Source of the DNA: Bacillota bacterium
GTDB taxonomy: Bacteria; Bacillota; Sulfobacillia; Sulfobacillales; Sulfobacillaceae
Length of the DNA stretch: 64,000 nucleotides
Direction of reading: 5' to 3'
Assembly (NCBI GenBank): GCA_021841025.1
Contig: JAKBWA010000104.1
Location: 23,311-87,310 of the forward strand
Position 1 is the first letter of the stretch. The number at the start of each line of letters is the position of its first letter. A program made the translations under genes and the position numbers. Positions 9,295-16,721 of this stretch are shown piece by piece. The notes beneath the pieces are model-generated. The model was not told the DNA's origin, did not search any database, and was given only the letters and a program-made list of their open reading frames with translations.

Positions 9295-9985
9295 CGGGGC
9301 TAAGACCATGCCGAAGACAGAGCCGCGTCGGTCAGTGGAAGAGATATTGACCCTTCTGGCCAGTCTTTACCCCAACCCTACAACGGAATTAATCCATGAA
9401 AGCCCCTGGCAGCTTTTAGTGGCAACGATTCTGTCCGCCCAGTGCACCGATAAAAGGGTCAATATGATTACCCCGCGAATCTTTGCCATGTTTCCGGGAC
9501 CGCAAGAACTTGCCCAAGCGACACCCGGAACAGTCGAAGACTTAATTAAGGATTGCGGGCTTTTTCGTACCAAGGCCCGCAATCTGATAGTTGCGGCGCA
9601 ACTGGTTACGAAGAAGTACAGCGGAGAAGTGCCTTACGAACGTGAAGAACTCATGGAGTTGCCAGGAGTGGGCCGAAAGACGGCTAATGTCATCTTGGCC
9701 AATTGTTTCGGCGTGGACGCCATTGCGGTGGATACCCACGTGTTTAGACTGGCGCACCGCTTGGGATGGTCTTCCGCCAAAGATGTGATGGGCACGGAAG
9801 ATGATCTGATGCAAGTCATTCCCCGGAGCAAATGGCGTAATGCCCATCACTGGCTCATTTATCATGGGCGAAGGGTTTGTCTGGCCAAAAATCCCCGTTG
9901 CTCTACGTGTGAACTCAGATCTTTATGTCCCCAAATTGGGGTAAAGAACAGCGAAAAGGAGTTGACGTCAAAGTGGTCGCCTTAG
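9287..9985 (+). CDS. nth: Endonuclease III (oxidised-pyrimidine DNA glycosylase/AP lyase)
   Basis: Helix-hairpin-helix LPGVGRKTAN carries the catalytic Lys (about residue 130) and AVDTHVFR the catalytic Asp (about 148). The C-terminus has the [4Fe-4S] loop with spacing C-x6-C-x2-C-x5-C (CLAKNPRCSTCELRSLC). It removes oxidised pyrimidines and nicks the abasic site in base excision repair. Length and order of motifs are standard. It overlaps the peroxiredoxin gene upstream by eight bases and the receiver-like gene downstream by thirteen, so all three are probably translated from one message. Confidence 0.96.
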   Translation: MDNGAKTMPKTEPRRSVEEILTLLASLYPNPTTELIHESPWQLLVATILSAQCTDKRVNMITPRIFAMFPGPQELAQATPGTVEDLIKDCGLFRTKARNLIVAAQLVTKKYSGEVPYEREELMELPGVGRKTANVILANCFGVDAIAVDTHVFRLAHRLGWSSAKDVMGTEDDLMQVIPRSKWRNAHHWLIYHGRRVCLAKNPRCSTCELRSLCPQIGVKNSEKELTSKWSP

Positions 9986-10314
9986 TTGCGGATCTGTTTT
10001 TTGCTGAGCGCATTATGAAGATAGGCGTCTCAGTGGGCGAAGATGTGACAATTTGCGGGACTATCAAAGAGTTTCGAGATTTTGTCAATCAAAAACATCC
10101 CGATCTAGCCGTCGTAGATTTGAGCTTGATTAACAGCAATGATTTGTCATGGTTTGGAGAAATTCCGCACGTTGCGGGATTTGGGCCGCATGTTGACCGC
10201 AACAAATTTCAAAGTGCCAAAGCCGGGGGAATTTGGCCTCTGTGGGCTAACTCTCATTTAACGCAAAAACTGGGTCCATGGATTGTGGCGACAAGAGCTA
10301 TAAGCCGTGCGTAA
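9973..10314 (+). CDS. Small receiver-like protein of unknown function
   Basis: About 113 residues with alternating beta and alpha segments. VKVVALVADLFFAERIM, DVTICGT and HPDLAVVDLSL follow the first three strands of a CheY-like receiver, with an Asp in VVDLSL where the phosphorylated Asp would be. The acidic pair expected after the first strand is not clear and the last third is divergent, so it may be a pseudo-receiver. I use the GTG at 9973: AAGGAG lies eleven bases upstream, and this start gives a thirteen-base overlap with nth. The call rests on the fold pattern only. Confidence 0.65.
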   Translation: MVALVADLFFAERIMKIGVSVGEDVTICGTIKEFRDFVNQKHPDLAVVDLSLINSNDLSWFGEIPHVAGFGPHVDRNKFQSAKAGGIWPLWANSHLTQKLGPWIVATRAISRA

Positions 10315-10381
10315 GACGAATCGGGGTGTTCCCGTGTATCATGCCCAGGATAACATCAGAACATGGGAGGACGATGACTAG

Positions 10382-11248
10382 ATGCGGGCAGTCGTCTTTG
10401 GCGGAGGAGGCATTTTTGGGGTCGCAGCGATAGGGATTCTACAAGCTTTGGAAGAGTTAGATGTAAGACCTGACATTATTGTGGGCACGTCTTCTGGTTC
10501 TATTATCGGGTCACTTTATGCGTTGGGGTGGAACGTGAAGGATCTTCATGATTTAGCCGTAACAATCCGGCGCAAGGACATGATTTGGAATTGGCGGCGG
10601 ATGGGGAGGACACTTCTTACCCGCCGCACTCTGGCCGAGTCGATTTTAGATCCGCAGCCCTTGTGGGCTAAGCTCTCACCGTATATTGGCGACAAAACTT
10701 TCCGTGATACCAAAATCCCCTTGTTCATCGTTGCTACCTCCTTGACTCACCGGACGAGTGTGGTGTTTGGCTCGTCCATTCCCCCTAATTTTCATAAATT
10801 ACCCCATGTTTTTTGGGTAGACGCAAAGGATCAGGAGATTTTATCAGCGGTCAAGGGTTCTGCTGCCATTCCGGGATTTCTTCCACCCGAGCGTGTAGGA
10901 GAGATGGTTCTGGTGGATGGAGGGATGACTGATGACTTTCCCATTGACGTTGGGGAGGCCACCGGAGCCAACTGGGCATTAGGACTATGGATTGATGAGC
11001 CATTGAGATGGCAAGTACCAAATCCTTCACCCCATTTGCTGCAAGTCTTGAGTGCGAGCGTTGCTGCCGCCATTCATCACATGACCATTCTCAAAAAAGA
11101 TGCGGTCACAATCCCCTATGTCCTCCTCCGCCTGGAAATGGACCACAATATGGATATGGCCCGCATTCCTCACATCATTCAAGCTGGATACGAGAAAACA
11201 ATGGCCAGACGCGAGGAAATCATCCAAGAATGTGGACATGGGGGATGA
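10382..11248 (+). CDS. Patatin-like phospholipase
   Basis: The patatin fold is shown by the oxyanion loop FGGGGIFG near the start, the nucleophile elbow GTSSGS (GxSxG, Ser near residue 37), and the DGG motif (VLVDGGMTDDFP) holding the catalytic Asp near residue 178. Such Ser-Asp dyad enzymes release fatty acids from lipids. No signal peptide is present, so it acts inside the cell, like the RssA/YchK group. GGGAGG lies twelve bases before the ATG, rather far. It follows the receiver-like gene by 67 bases and precedes the GGDEF gene by 48, so the three may be one unit. Confidence 0.9.
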   Translation: MRAVVFGGGGIFGVAAIGILQALEELDVRPDIIVGTSSGSIIGSLYALGWNVKDLHDLAVTIRRKDMIWNWRRMGRTLLTRRTLAESILDPQPLWAKLSPYIGDKTFRDTKIPLFIVATSLTHRTSVVFGSSIPPNFHKLPHVFWVDAKDQEILSAVKGSAAIPGFLPPERVGEMVLVDGGMTDDFPIDVGEATGANWALGLWIDEPLRWQVPNPSPHLLQVLSASVAAAIHHMTILKKDAVTIPYVLLRLEMDHNMDMARIPHIIQAGYEKTMARREEIIQECGHGG

Positions 11249-11296
11249 TGACTCGCAAGATAAAAACAGTACAACAGCAGCAGGGAAGGATTATTC

Positions 11297-12277
11297 ATGG
11301 GCAATGAGCTTGAGGAGTCACTAACAACACTTATCGAGCAGTCCCGCAACTGGGGTTCGGTGAGTCGCGGACTCGAATTGTTTTATGCCGCCCGAGATAT
11401 GCTGCAGCAACACTATAACATTGACAGTGGATTCTTTATCTATAAAAAGCATGTGGTGGGCACTGAAGAAGAAAAACAGTATCGTGTTTACGCGCCCTGG
11501 GGAATGCCCTCTGGTTGTCAAAAGGGCTTATTCCAGTATGTTTTGGAACACCTGGAGCACAATCTCGACCCGACTCACCTGGCTACGGAAAAGTGGGTGA
11601 GTATCGGGAAAGCTTCCGGATTGCTCCAAGTTTTATGGAAACGGTGGGGCATTGTGTCCGGCGGTTCCTGGGTATTGACGATCGGATCTGTTCCGGTCGG
11701 CATGGCCGTTTTCCACAGGAAAAATCGTCATATAGATGACACGGCGGTTATGAGTTTAGTGGTCCGGCAGATTTCTTTGGTGATGGAACTTCTGCGTTAT
11801 CGTCGTCAGGCCGAAGAAGCTAGCCAAAGGGACCCACTCACGGGCATTTATAACCGCCGAGGGGCTACCGTGCATATTGAAACGCTTCTAGCTCTTCGGG
11901 ACGCGGGGGAAGGAGAGTGGATATTTGCGATTTTTGATATCAATGATTTTAAGGCGATAAACGACCGTTTAGGCCATCCGCATGGGGATGGTGTCTTGAT
12001 AGAATTTGCCAGGATATTATCTTCCCAAATTCGGGAAGGGGATATTTGCGGGAGGTGGGGTGGAGATGAATTTGTCGTGATGTTCAAAAGTCCGTCCCAT
12101 TTAGTGCCCGCAATTATCGAGCGCATTAAGAGAAAAGTCCTCGGGGAATTGAAAGACGTGTCGGTCAGTGCTGGTTGGGCCGTTTGGAGCAAGGAAGGAA
12201 CGAGTTTGGAAGAGATTTACCGAGCGGCCGACAAACGTTTATACCAAGACAAGCGGTCTGGCAATCAAATACGCTAG
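11297..12277 (+). CDS. Diguanylate cyclase with N-terminal GAF-like domain
   Basis: Residues about 1-160 form a GAF-like sensor without membrane segments. Residues about 165-325 are a GGDEF domain with DPLTGIYNRR at its start and an intact GRWGGDEFVV active site near residue 254. The inhibitory site RxxD (REGD) sits five residues before the signature, so product feedback by c-di-GMP is likely. It makes c-di-GMP from two GTP in the cytoplasm. The start has AGGAAGGATT just upstream. Its position after the patatin gene suggests a shared transcript. Confidence 0.94.
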   Translation: MGNELEESLTTLIEQSRNWGSVSRGLELFYAARDMLQQHYNIDSGFFIYKKHVVGTEEEKQYRVYAPWGMPSGCQKGLFQYVLEHLEHNLDPTHLATEKWVSIGKASGLLQVLWKRWGIVSGGSWVLTIGSVPVGMAVFHRKNRHIDDTAVMSLVVRQISLVMELLRYRRQAEEASQRDPLTGIYNRRGATVHIETLLALRDAGEGEWIFAIFDINDFKAINDRLGHPHGDGVLIEFARILSSQIREGDICGRWGGDEFVVMFKSPSHLVPAIIERIKRKVLGELKDVSVSAGWAVWSKEGTSLEEIYRAADKRLYQDKRSGNQIR

Positions 12278-13056
12278 ATACTGCGAGACGGTAACGAAAA
12301 TCCTTGGTACTCCCTATACCGACAAAGAGGAGATTTTTGCGAGAAGAGCTTACTCGCTATGGGGCGAGCCAAACATCCCCGATCTGGTCGTCTGCACAGT
12401 CATGTAGGTACTGAGAATGAGTCTTCTTCGCGTCTGGTTAACGTCTTGTCTTGACGACTCGAGACATTTTCACGTCTCCGGTTGCGGAAGACAATCGCGA
12501 ACGTATCCGATTGTCAATGGGTGAACACAAACTTTTGCTAGCAAAATTCCGGACGGTGGGTGCGTGATGCGAAAAGATTTTTGTCTGACGGCGAGCATCT
12601 GATATTCCTTCGTAGCTAGAGTTAGCAGTTTTACGGCGCATTTGATAATTTTTCTGGTACGGTAGAACCTGCGGTACTTTGCGGTGTGATCCAAAAAGTT
12701 AGGGGGTATTTAATCAAGCCCAATTTAAGACAGAAATGTTATAATAAATGTGTTTAAATGGACAACTGCACAACCTTCGCACAAACAATATTCTGAAAGC
12801 CAATAAGCCTTTTGGGAGGATGTTTGGGCAAAGTCTTTCAAAACACACAAGAATTTCATGGCCGGCATAGGTTCAGTGAATTTCGAAAACTGGACGGGAC
12901 TATAGCATGCGCGAGTGCATACTCCAAGCCGTCATACAACCCGTTTTCGCGTTGTTGCGTTGCTGACGCCACCATTACTTAGTATTGATGGAAAGGAGCG
13001 AGGCACATTCTTCCCAAGATTTAAGAGTTCGGGGTGGTCGTGTGTGCCGAAACATG
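12278..13056. other. Intergenic stretch with a possible promoter
   Basis: Nearly 780 bases without a gene I can support. Frames on both strands are short and lack ribosome sites. At about 12741 there is TATAAT inside an AT-rich stretch that could be the -10 box for the dehydrogenase-like gene downstream, but no good -35 box is paired with it. GGAAAGGAG at 12990-12998 looks like a ribosome site yet no in-frame start follows at a normal distance. Confidence 0.4.
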
Positions 13057-13836
13057 ATGGATACTCAACAAGCAGTAATAGTGGGGATGGGGCAATTAGG
13101 TCGCACCCTCGGAGAAGGGTTTTTGTTGAACGGGGTGACAGTTAACCCAATTTTGCGGTCGACCCCAATCAATACGGCGTTAAATCCCAAAATAGTTATC
13201 GTAGCAACCGGGGAAGATGATTTGAAGCCGGCTCTGGACAAGATTCCTGAGAGCTGGAAAGAACGCTCGGTAGTGCTTTTGCAAAATGAACTGCTGCCGC
13301 CTAAGTGGCAGAACAGTGGGGTAATTGAGCCAACCATTTTTGTTGTATGGTTTGAACGCAAGGCCCACAAACCGATTACCGCGCTTTTGCCCTCGCGAGT
13401 GTATGGCCCTAGGCAAGACATGATTCAAGCCGCGATGGACGCTTTGGAAATTCCTTGTGAGGTGGCGCGAGATCAAAGAGAGATTTTTACCGAACTGGTC
13501 ATTAAAAACGCCTATATTTGGGCCATGAATATTGCCAGTCTCGAGGTGGGGAAGATGACGACGGGGGAGTTGCACGAAAAACATCTTTCGCTGGTCGAGG
13601 CATTGGTTGAAGAAAGTGTGGCCGTGCAAAACCGGGTGATGAACGAGTCATTTGCCACTAAGGACATTTTGCCCCATGTCATTGAGGCGATGTTGGCCGA
13701 CACCTCCCATAATGCCGGAGGACGCAGCGCGAAAAGACGACTCGAGCGATTTCTGGCTCAAGCCAACGAGATTGGTATCTCGGTGCCCAAGGCCCAGAGT
13801 ATTGCTGATCACAACCGAATTCTGTCTCGGTCCTAA
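13057..13836 (+). CDS. Rossmann-fold dehydrogenase-like protein (ketopantoate reductase-related)
   Basis: A dinucleotide-binding motif, AVIVGMGQLGRTLGEGF, lies at the very N-terminus, followed by a 6-phosphogluconate dehydrogenase-like helical C-terminal half with KNAYIWAMNIASLE, the segment where ketopantoate reductases hold their catalytic Lys and Asn. It probably reduces or oxidises a small acid using NAD(P)H in the cytoplasm. The catalytic pattern is only partly conserved, so true ketopantoate reductase (PanE) is not assured. The start is uncertain: upstream in-frame TTG (12985), ATG (12988) and GTG (13042) codons exist, none with a convincing site; I start at the ATG closest to the fold. 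Confidence 0.75.
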   Translation: MDTQQAVIVGMGQLGRTLGEGFLLNGVTVNPILRSTPINTALNPKIVIVATGEDDLKPALDKIPESWKERSVVLLQNELLPPKWQNSGVIEPTIFVVWFERKAHKPITALLPSRVYGPRQDMIQAAMDALEIPCEVARDQREIFTELVIKNAYIWAMNIASLEVGKMTTGELHEKHLSLVEALVEESVAVQNRVMNESFATKDILPHVIEAMLADTSHNAGGRSAKRRLERFLAQANEIGISVPKAQSIADHNRILSRS

Positions 13837-13912
13837 ATACGGCGATTTAAGCTGATATTCGGCCATGTTGCGTTATCTGTCACAAATTATTTGCGTTTTT
13901 TACGCTGAACCG

Positions 13913-13942
13913 TTGACACGCGCGTTGGCCCATGCGTATAGT
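13913..13942 (+). promoter_or_regulatory. Sigma70/SigA-type promoter of the M-box transcript
   Basis: TTGACA at 13913-13918 and TATAGT at 13937-13942 are separated by 18 bases. Transcription would begin near 13949, about 20 bases before the first conserved M-box element. Confidence 0.7.
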
Positions 13943-13957
13943 TATATTGTCGATGAA

Positions 13958-14121
13958 ATCAAGTCCTCGTTAGGCGAGGCGTCTGCATCAATATAGGCCA
14001 CTGCTCCGACCCGTCCAAAGACGCTAAGGAGTAGACCAGAGGTTGCCGGATTAAGGCTTCTTCGAATGTGGCTGAATCTGTAAAGATTCTTACGTGATGC
14101 AGTGCCAAAGCTCCACAAGGG
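13958..14121 (+). ncRNA. M-box (ykoK) Mg2+ riboswitch aptamer
   Basis: Conserved M-box blocks occur in the right order and spacing: CGTTAGGCGAGGC (13968-13980), GGCCACTGC (13996-14004), the hairpin CGTCCAAAGACGC (14012-14024), and near the 3' end AGTGCCAAAGCTCCAC (14101-14116). M-boxes fold when Mg2+ is plentiful and shut off magnesium transporter genes. It lies between a good promoter and an Nramp-related transporter gene 225 bases downstream. The assignment is by eye against the known consensus; a covariance-model search would settle it, but the match is extensive. Confidence 0.9.
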
Positions 14122-14143
14122 GGGATCTCGTGTTTAGTAACGT

Positions 14144-14171
14144 GGTCCTCTTGCTGGAGTGCAAGAGGACC
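14144..14171 (+). promoter_or_regulatory. Perfect 11-bp hairpin just after the M-box
   Basis: GGTCCTCTTGC (14144-14154) pairs perfectly with GCAAGAGGACC (14161-14171) across a six-base loop. No T-run follows, only AAATTTATG, so it is not a standard intrinsic terminator. It may be a folding punctuation mark between the aptamer and the expression platform, or a pause site. Confidence 0.6.
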
Positions 14172-14209
14172 AAATTTATGTAACCCAAAAGTTGAGGAGG
14201 GTGAATCGG

Positions 14210-14299
14210 GTGAGCACAGACCCAGGAGGCCATAGTAGACGCTTATTGCCTTCGCAACAAATTCATAAATTACTGAGCTCTTCCGAGGGCTGTCCTTAG
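14210..14299 (+). CDS. Possible leader peptide in the M-box transcript
   Basis: A GTG start at 14210 has GAGGAGG ending nine bases upstream and opens a frame of 29 codons ending in TAG at 14297. The peptide would be basic and Ser-rich, ending LLSSSEGCP. The frame runs straight through CTTCCGAGGG (14280-14289), the strand that can free the transporter's Shine-Dalgarno sequence, and its stop lies in the loop of that stem. Ribosomes on it could therefore choose between the two alternative folds, as short leader ORFs do ahead of Mg2+ transporter genes in enteric bacteria. There is no proof that it is translated. Confidence 0.35.
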   Translation: MSTDPGGHSRRLLPSQQIHKLLSSSEGCP

Positions 14300-14337
14300 C
14301 TTTTGCTCTGCCCCCCCTCGGAAGATGCCGAGGGGGG
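14280..14337 (+). promoter_or_regulatory. Two mutually exclusive stems; one sequesters the transporter's Shine-Dalgarno
   Basis: Stem A pairs CTTCCGAGGG (14280-14289) with CCCTCGGAAG (14315-14324), ten perfect pairs. Stem B pairs CCCCCCTCGG (14312-14321) with CCGAGGGGGG (14328-14337), also ten perfect pairs with a six-base loop. They share 14315-14321, so only one can form. Stem B buries GAGGGGGG, the only plausible ribosome site for the ATG at 14346, eight bases on. Only three T residues follow stem B, so control of translation is more likely than transcription termination. By inference, stem A is the ON state and stem B the OFF state. Confidence 0.75.
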
Positions 14338-14345
14338 TTTAAACG

Positions 14346-15689
14346 ATGTCGAAGAAAATGGCCTATCAAGCCACTTCAGTCTGGGACGATGCCCGGATCC
14401 GGGCAGAGGATCAAGCGCGTATTGCTGCATTGCGTCAATCACCTAGCTGGCTCAAAAGAGTTTTGTTATTGCTGACACTAATCGGACCGGGAATTTTGGT
14501 TATGATTGCCGATAATGATGCCGGTGGTGTCATTACTTATGCCGAAACGGGTGCTAGCTACGGGATTGGGTTTTTCGTGCCGGCTTTGGTTATTGGCGGT
14601 ATCATTGCTTTCATTGTCCAAGAGATGACCGTACGACTCGGAGCAGTCACCCGAAGAGGCCATGCGGAAATGATCTGGGGCCGGTATGGTGCCTTTTGGG
14701 GATGGTTTTCGCTGATCGATTTGGTTGTAGCCAATATTCTTACCCTGATTACTGAATTCATCGGAATTACGGTGGGCATGTCGGTGTTCGGCGTGCCGCC
14801 TATTCTTAGTGCAGCGGGTGCTTTAGTATTGGATGCGGGTATTCTTTTAGTCTTGCGCTACCGCTCCTGGGAGCGAGTGTCACTGTGGATTGCATGTGGC
14901 AATTTGGTGTTCATTCCCTTGGCATTGATGGCACACCCCAACTGGGGGAACGTTGCGGCAGCATTCGGCCGATGGCAAATTCCTGGGGGGTTTGGACCGG
15001 TTTTTCTCTTTGTGGTATTGGCGAACTTTGGGACGACCATTGCTCCCTGGATGTTGTTTTTCCAACAGTCTTCCGTTGTAGACAAAGGGCTTACCGTTCA
15101 AGATATCCGGCACGGTCAGCTCGATACAGCTTTGGGAGCTTTGGCCATGGTGATTGTGGGAGTGGCTCTGGTAACGTTAACCGGAACTTTGGCTTATGGA
15201 CACCCGGGAGCCTCTAACTACAACATTCAGCAAATTATGCAACTGATTGGAGCCCGCTTGGGTACAACAGGCGAAGACTTGTTCGCCCTCGGTCTTGTGG
15301 AGGCTGGCACCATTGCGGCGATTGCGCTGACCGCCAGCACGTCCTGGGCTATGGGAGAAGCTTTCCATTGGCCCAAGAGTATTAATCTTCCCGTAAGGCA
15401 AGCATGGCGGTTTTATGTCCCGGGGCTCTTAAGCGCGGCCATTGCTGCGGGCGTTGTGCTTATCCCCAATGCGCCGCTGGGCTTTCTCAACTTAACCGTA
15501 CAGGTTATCGCATCCATTTTCATGCCGGCAGCGTTGTTGTTTTTGCTGCTATTGCTTAATGACCGAGAGATTATGGGACAGTTTGTCAACCGGAAGTGGC
15601 AGAACGTTATGGCATATGTCATTGTTGGCCTGCTTGTGGTACTCAATGGACTCTACGGCGTTTCGGTGGTGTTTCCGCGATTGTTTTAG
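14346..15689 (+). CDS. Nramp-related transporter, probably Mg2+ (NRMT-like)
   Basis: This 447-residue protein has about eleven membrane segments. In helix 1 the canonical Nramp DPGN metal motif is replaced by ADNDAGG (about residues 55-61), and in helix 6 the MPH motif reads APW (IAPWMLFFQQ). Loss of the helix-6 methionine, which favours soft transition metals, is a feature of the Nramp-related Mg2+ transporters known from clostridia, and some of those are controlled by M-boxes. The M-box here fits that role well. It should import Mg2+, perhaps also Mn2+, across the cytoplasmic membrane. The start is fixed by the buried GAGGGGGG site. Confidence 0.88.
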   Translation: MSKKMAYQATSVWDDARIRAEDQARIAALRQSPSWLKRVLLLLTLIGPGILVMIADNDAGGVITYAETGASYGIGFFVPALVIGGIIAFIVQEMTVRLGAVTRRGHAEMIWGRYGAFWGWFSLIDLVVANILTLITEFIGITVGMSVFGVPPILSAAGALVLDAGILLVLRYRSWERVSLWIACGNLVFIPLALMAHPNWGNVAAAFGRWQIPGGFGPVFLFVVLANFGTTIAPWMLFFQQSSVVDKGLTVQDIRHGQLDTALGALAMVIVGVALVTLTGTLAYGHPGASNYNIQQIMQLIGARLGTTGEDLFALGLVEAGTIAAIALTASTSWAMGEAFHWPKSINLPVRQAWRFYVPGLLSAAIAAGVVLIPNAPLGFLNLTVQVIASIFMPAALLFLLLLLNDREIMGQFVNRKWQNVMAYVIVGLLVVLNGLYGVSVVFPRLF

Positions 15690-15843
15690 CATATGGCAGT
15701 GAAGTTGTCTAAAGAAGAGGACAAAGGGACCCCCGGGAGTGAGGCGTTGGATACCGTTTGGCTATCAATGTCAGGTCGGTGTGCCGGAGCAGATTAGGAG
15801 GGCGTCTAACGTCTAACTTAGGAAGAAATAGGAGGTGAAAGAG

Positions 15844-16023
15844 ATGAAAGGGAACAACAAGCAGCTTTTGCATGTCGTTTCATATCATGACCAAGAACAT
15901 CGGGTCACACTTGAGCGTATTACCCCTAAGGGTTCTATCCGTTTCATCTTCTGGGGATTGCGGATTTATATTGTAGCCATGCTCGTTCTCGTTATTATCG
16001 GATTTAGCCGAGGAATCCATTGA
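15844..16023 (+). CDS. Small single-pass membrane protein
   Basis: Fifty-nine residues: a charged N-terminal half (HDQEHRVTLERITPKGS) and one hydrophobic helix (FIFWGLRIYIVAMLVLVIIG) near the C-terminus. An excellent ribosome site, AGGAGG, lies eight bases before the ATG. It is followed by an intrinsic terminator, so it is likely a real gene, perhaps on the transporter transcript (154 bases after its stop). I know no family; a small regulatory partner of the transporter is a guess. Confidence 0.65.
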   Translation: MKGNNKQLLHVVSYHDQEHRVTLERITPKGSIRFIFWGLRIYIVAMLVLVIIGFSRGIH

Positions 16024-16100
16024 CCGTCTAAAGCAAGGAGCAAAAGAGAAAAAAGGAGGAGAAGACGGAACAAATGAATCAAGAAGAACCTTCAATGTGA

Positions 16101-16141
16101 ACCCTGGTCGGGAACGCAACATATTCTCGACCAGGGTTTTA
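16101..16141 (+). terminator. Intrinsic terminator
   Basis: ACCCTGGTCG (16101-16110) pairs perfectly with CGACCAGGGT (16128-16137), followed by TTT. It closes the Nramp-related transporter and small membrane protein unit. Confidence 0.85.
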
Positions 16142-16156
16142 ACAGTTTCTTAAAAC

Positions 16157-16186
16157 TTTACCTATGAGTATCCATAGTTGTATAAT
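16157..16186 (+). promoter_or_regulatory. Promoter of the IS607-type tnpA, likely leaderless
   Basis: TTTACC (16157-16162) and a perfect TATAAT (16181-16186) are 18 bases apart. Transcription should start about seven bases after the -10 box, which is the A of the tnpA ATG at 16193, so the message would be leaderless. No ribosome site is present before this ATG, in agreement. Confidence 0.6.
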
Positions 16187-16721
16187 TATGGTATGGAGCG
16201 AAAACTTGTTGGCATTCGAAAAGCTGCAGAATTTTTAGGAGTTACGCCCTCGACATTACGTCGATAGGAGCATGAAGGCAAGCTGGTACCCGATGAACGC
16301 ACGGCGGGTGGGTATTGGCGTTACGACTTGGCCCGGTTGCGGCCTGAGCAGTTTCAGCGACTTAGCCTTCCTCGCAAAACCGTGGCCTATGCGCGGGTGT
16401 CGAGTCATGACCAGAAAGACGATCTTGACCGGCAAAAGCAAGTGCTAGAGCTCTATTGTGCCCGCCAAGGCTGAACGTTTGAGGTGGTCGCAGACCTGGG
16501 GTCGGGGATGAACTACCACAAAAAAGGTCTCAAACGACTCTTGAATGACATCTTGGCCGACCGAGTCGGTCGGCTGGTAGTAACCCATAAAGATCGTTTG
16601 CTACGTTTTGGAGCGGAGCTTGTTTTTGCCATCTGTGAAGCCAAACACGTCGAAGTCTTGATTCTCAATCAGGGCGAGGATACGACTTTTGAGGAAGAAC
16701 TGGCTCAGGATGTCTTGGAAA

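Noticed and set aside
10315-10381. A promoter or structured RNA before the patatin gene
   Set aside because: Only 67 bases are present, with no clear -10/-35 pair or hairpin.
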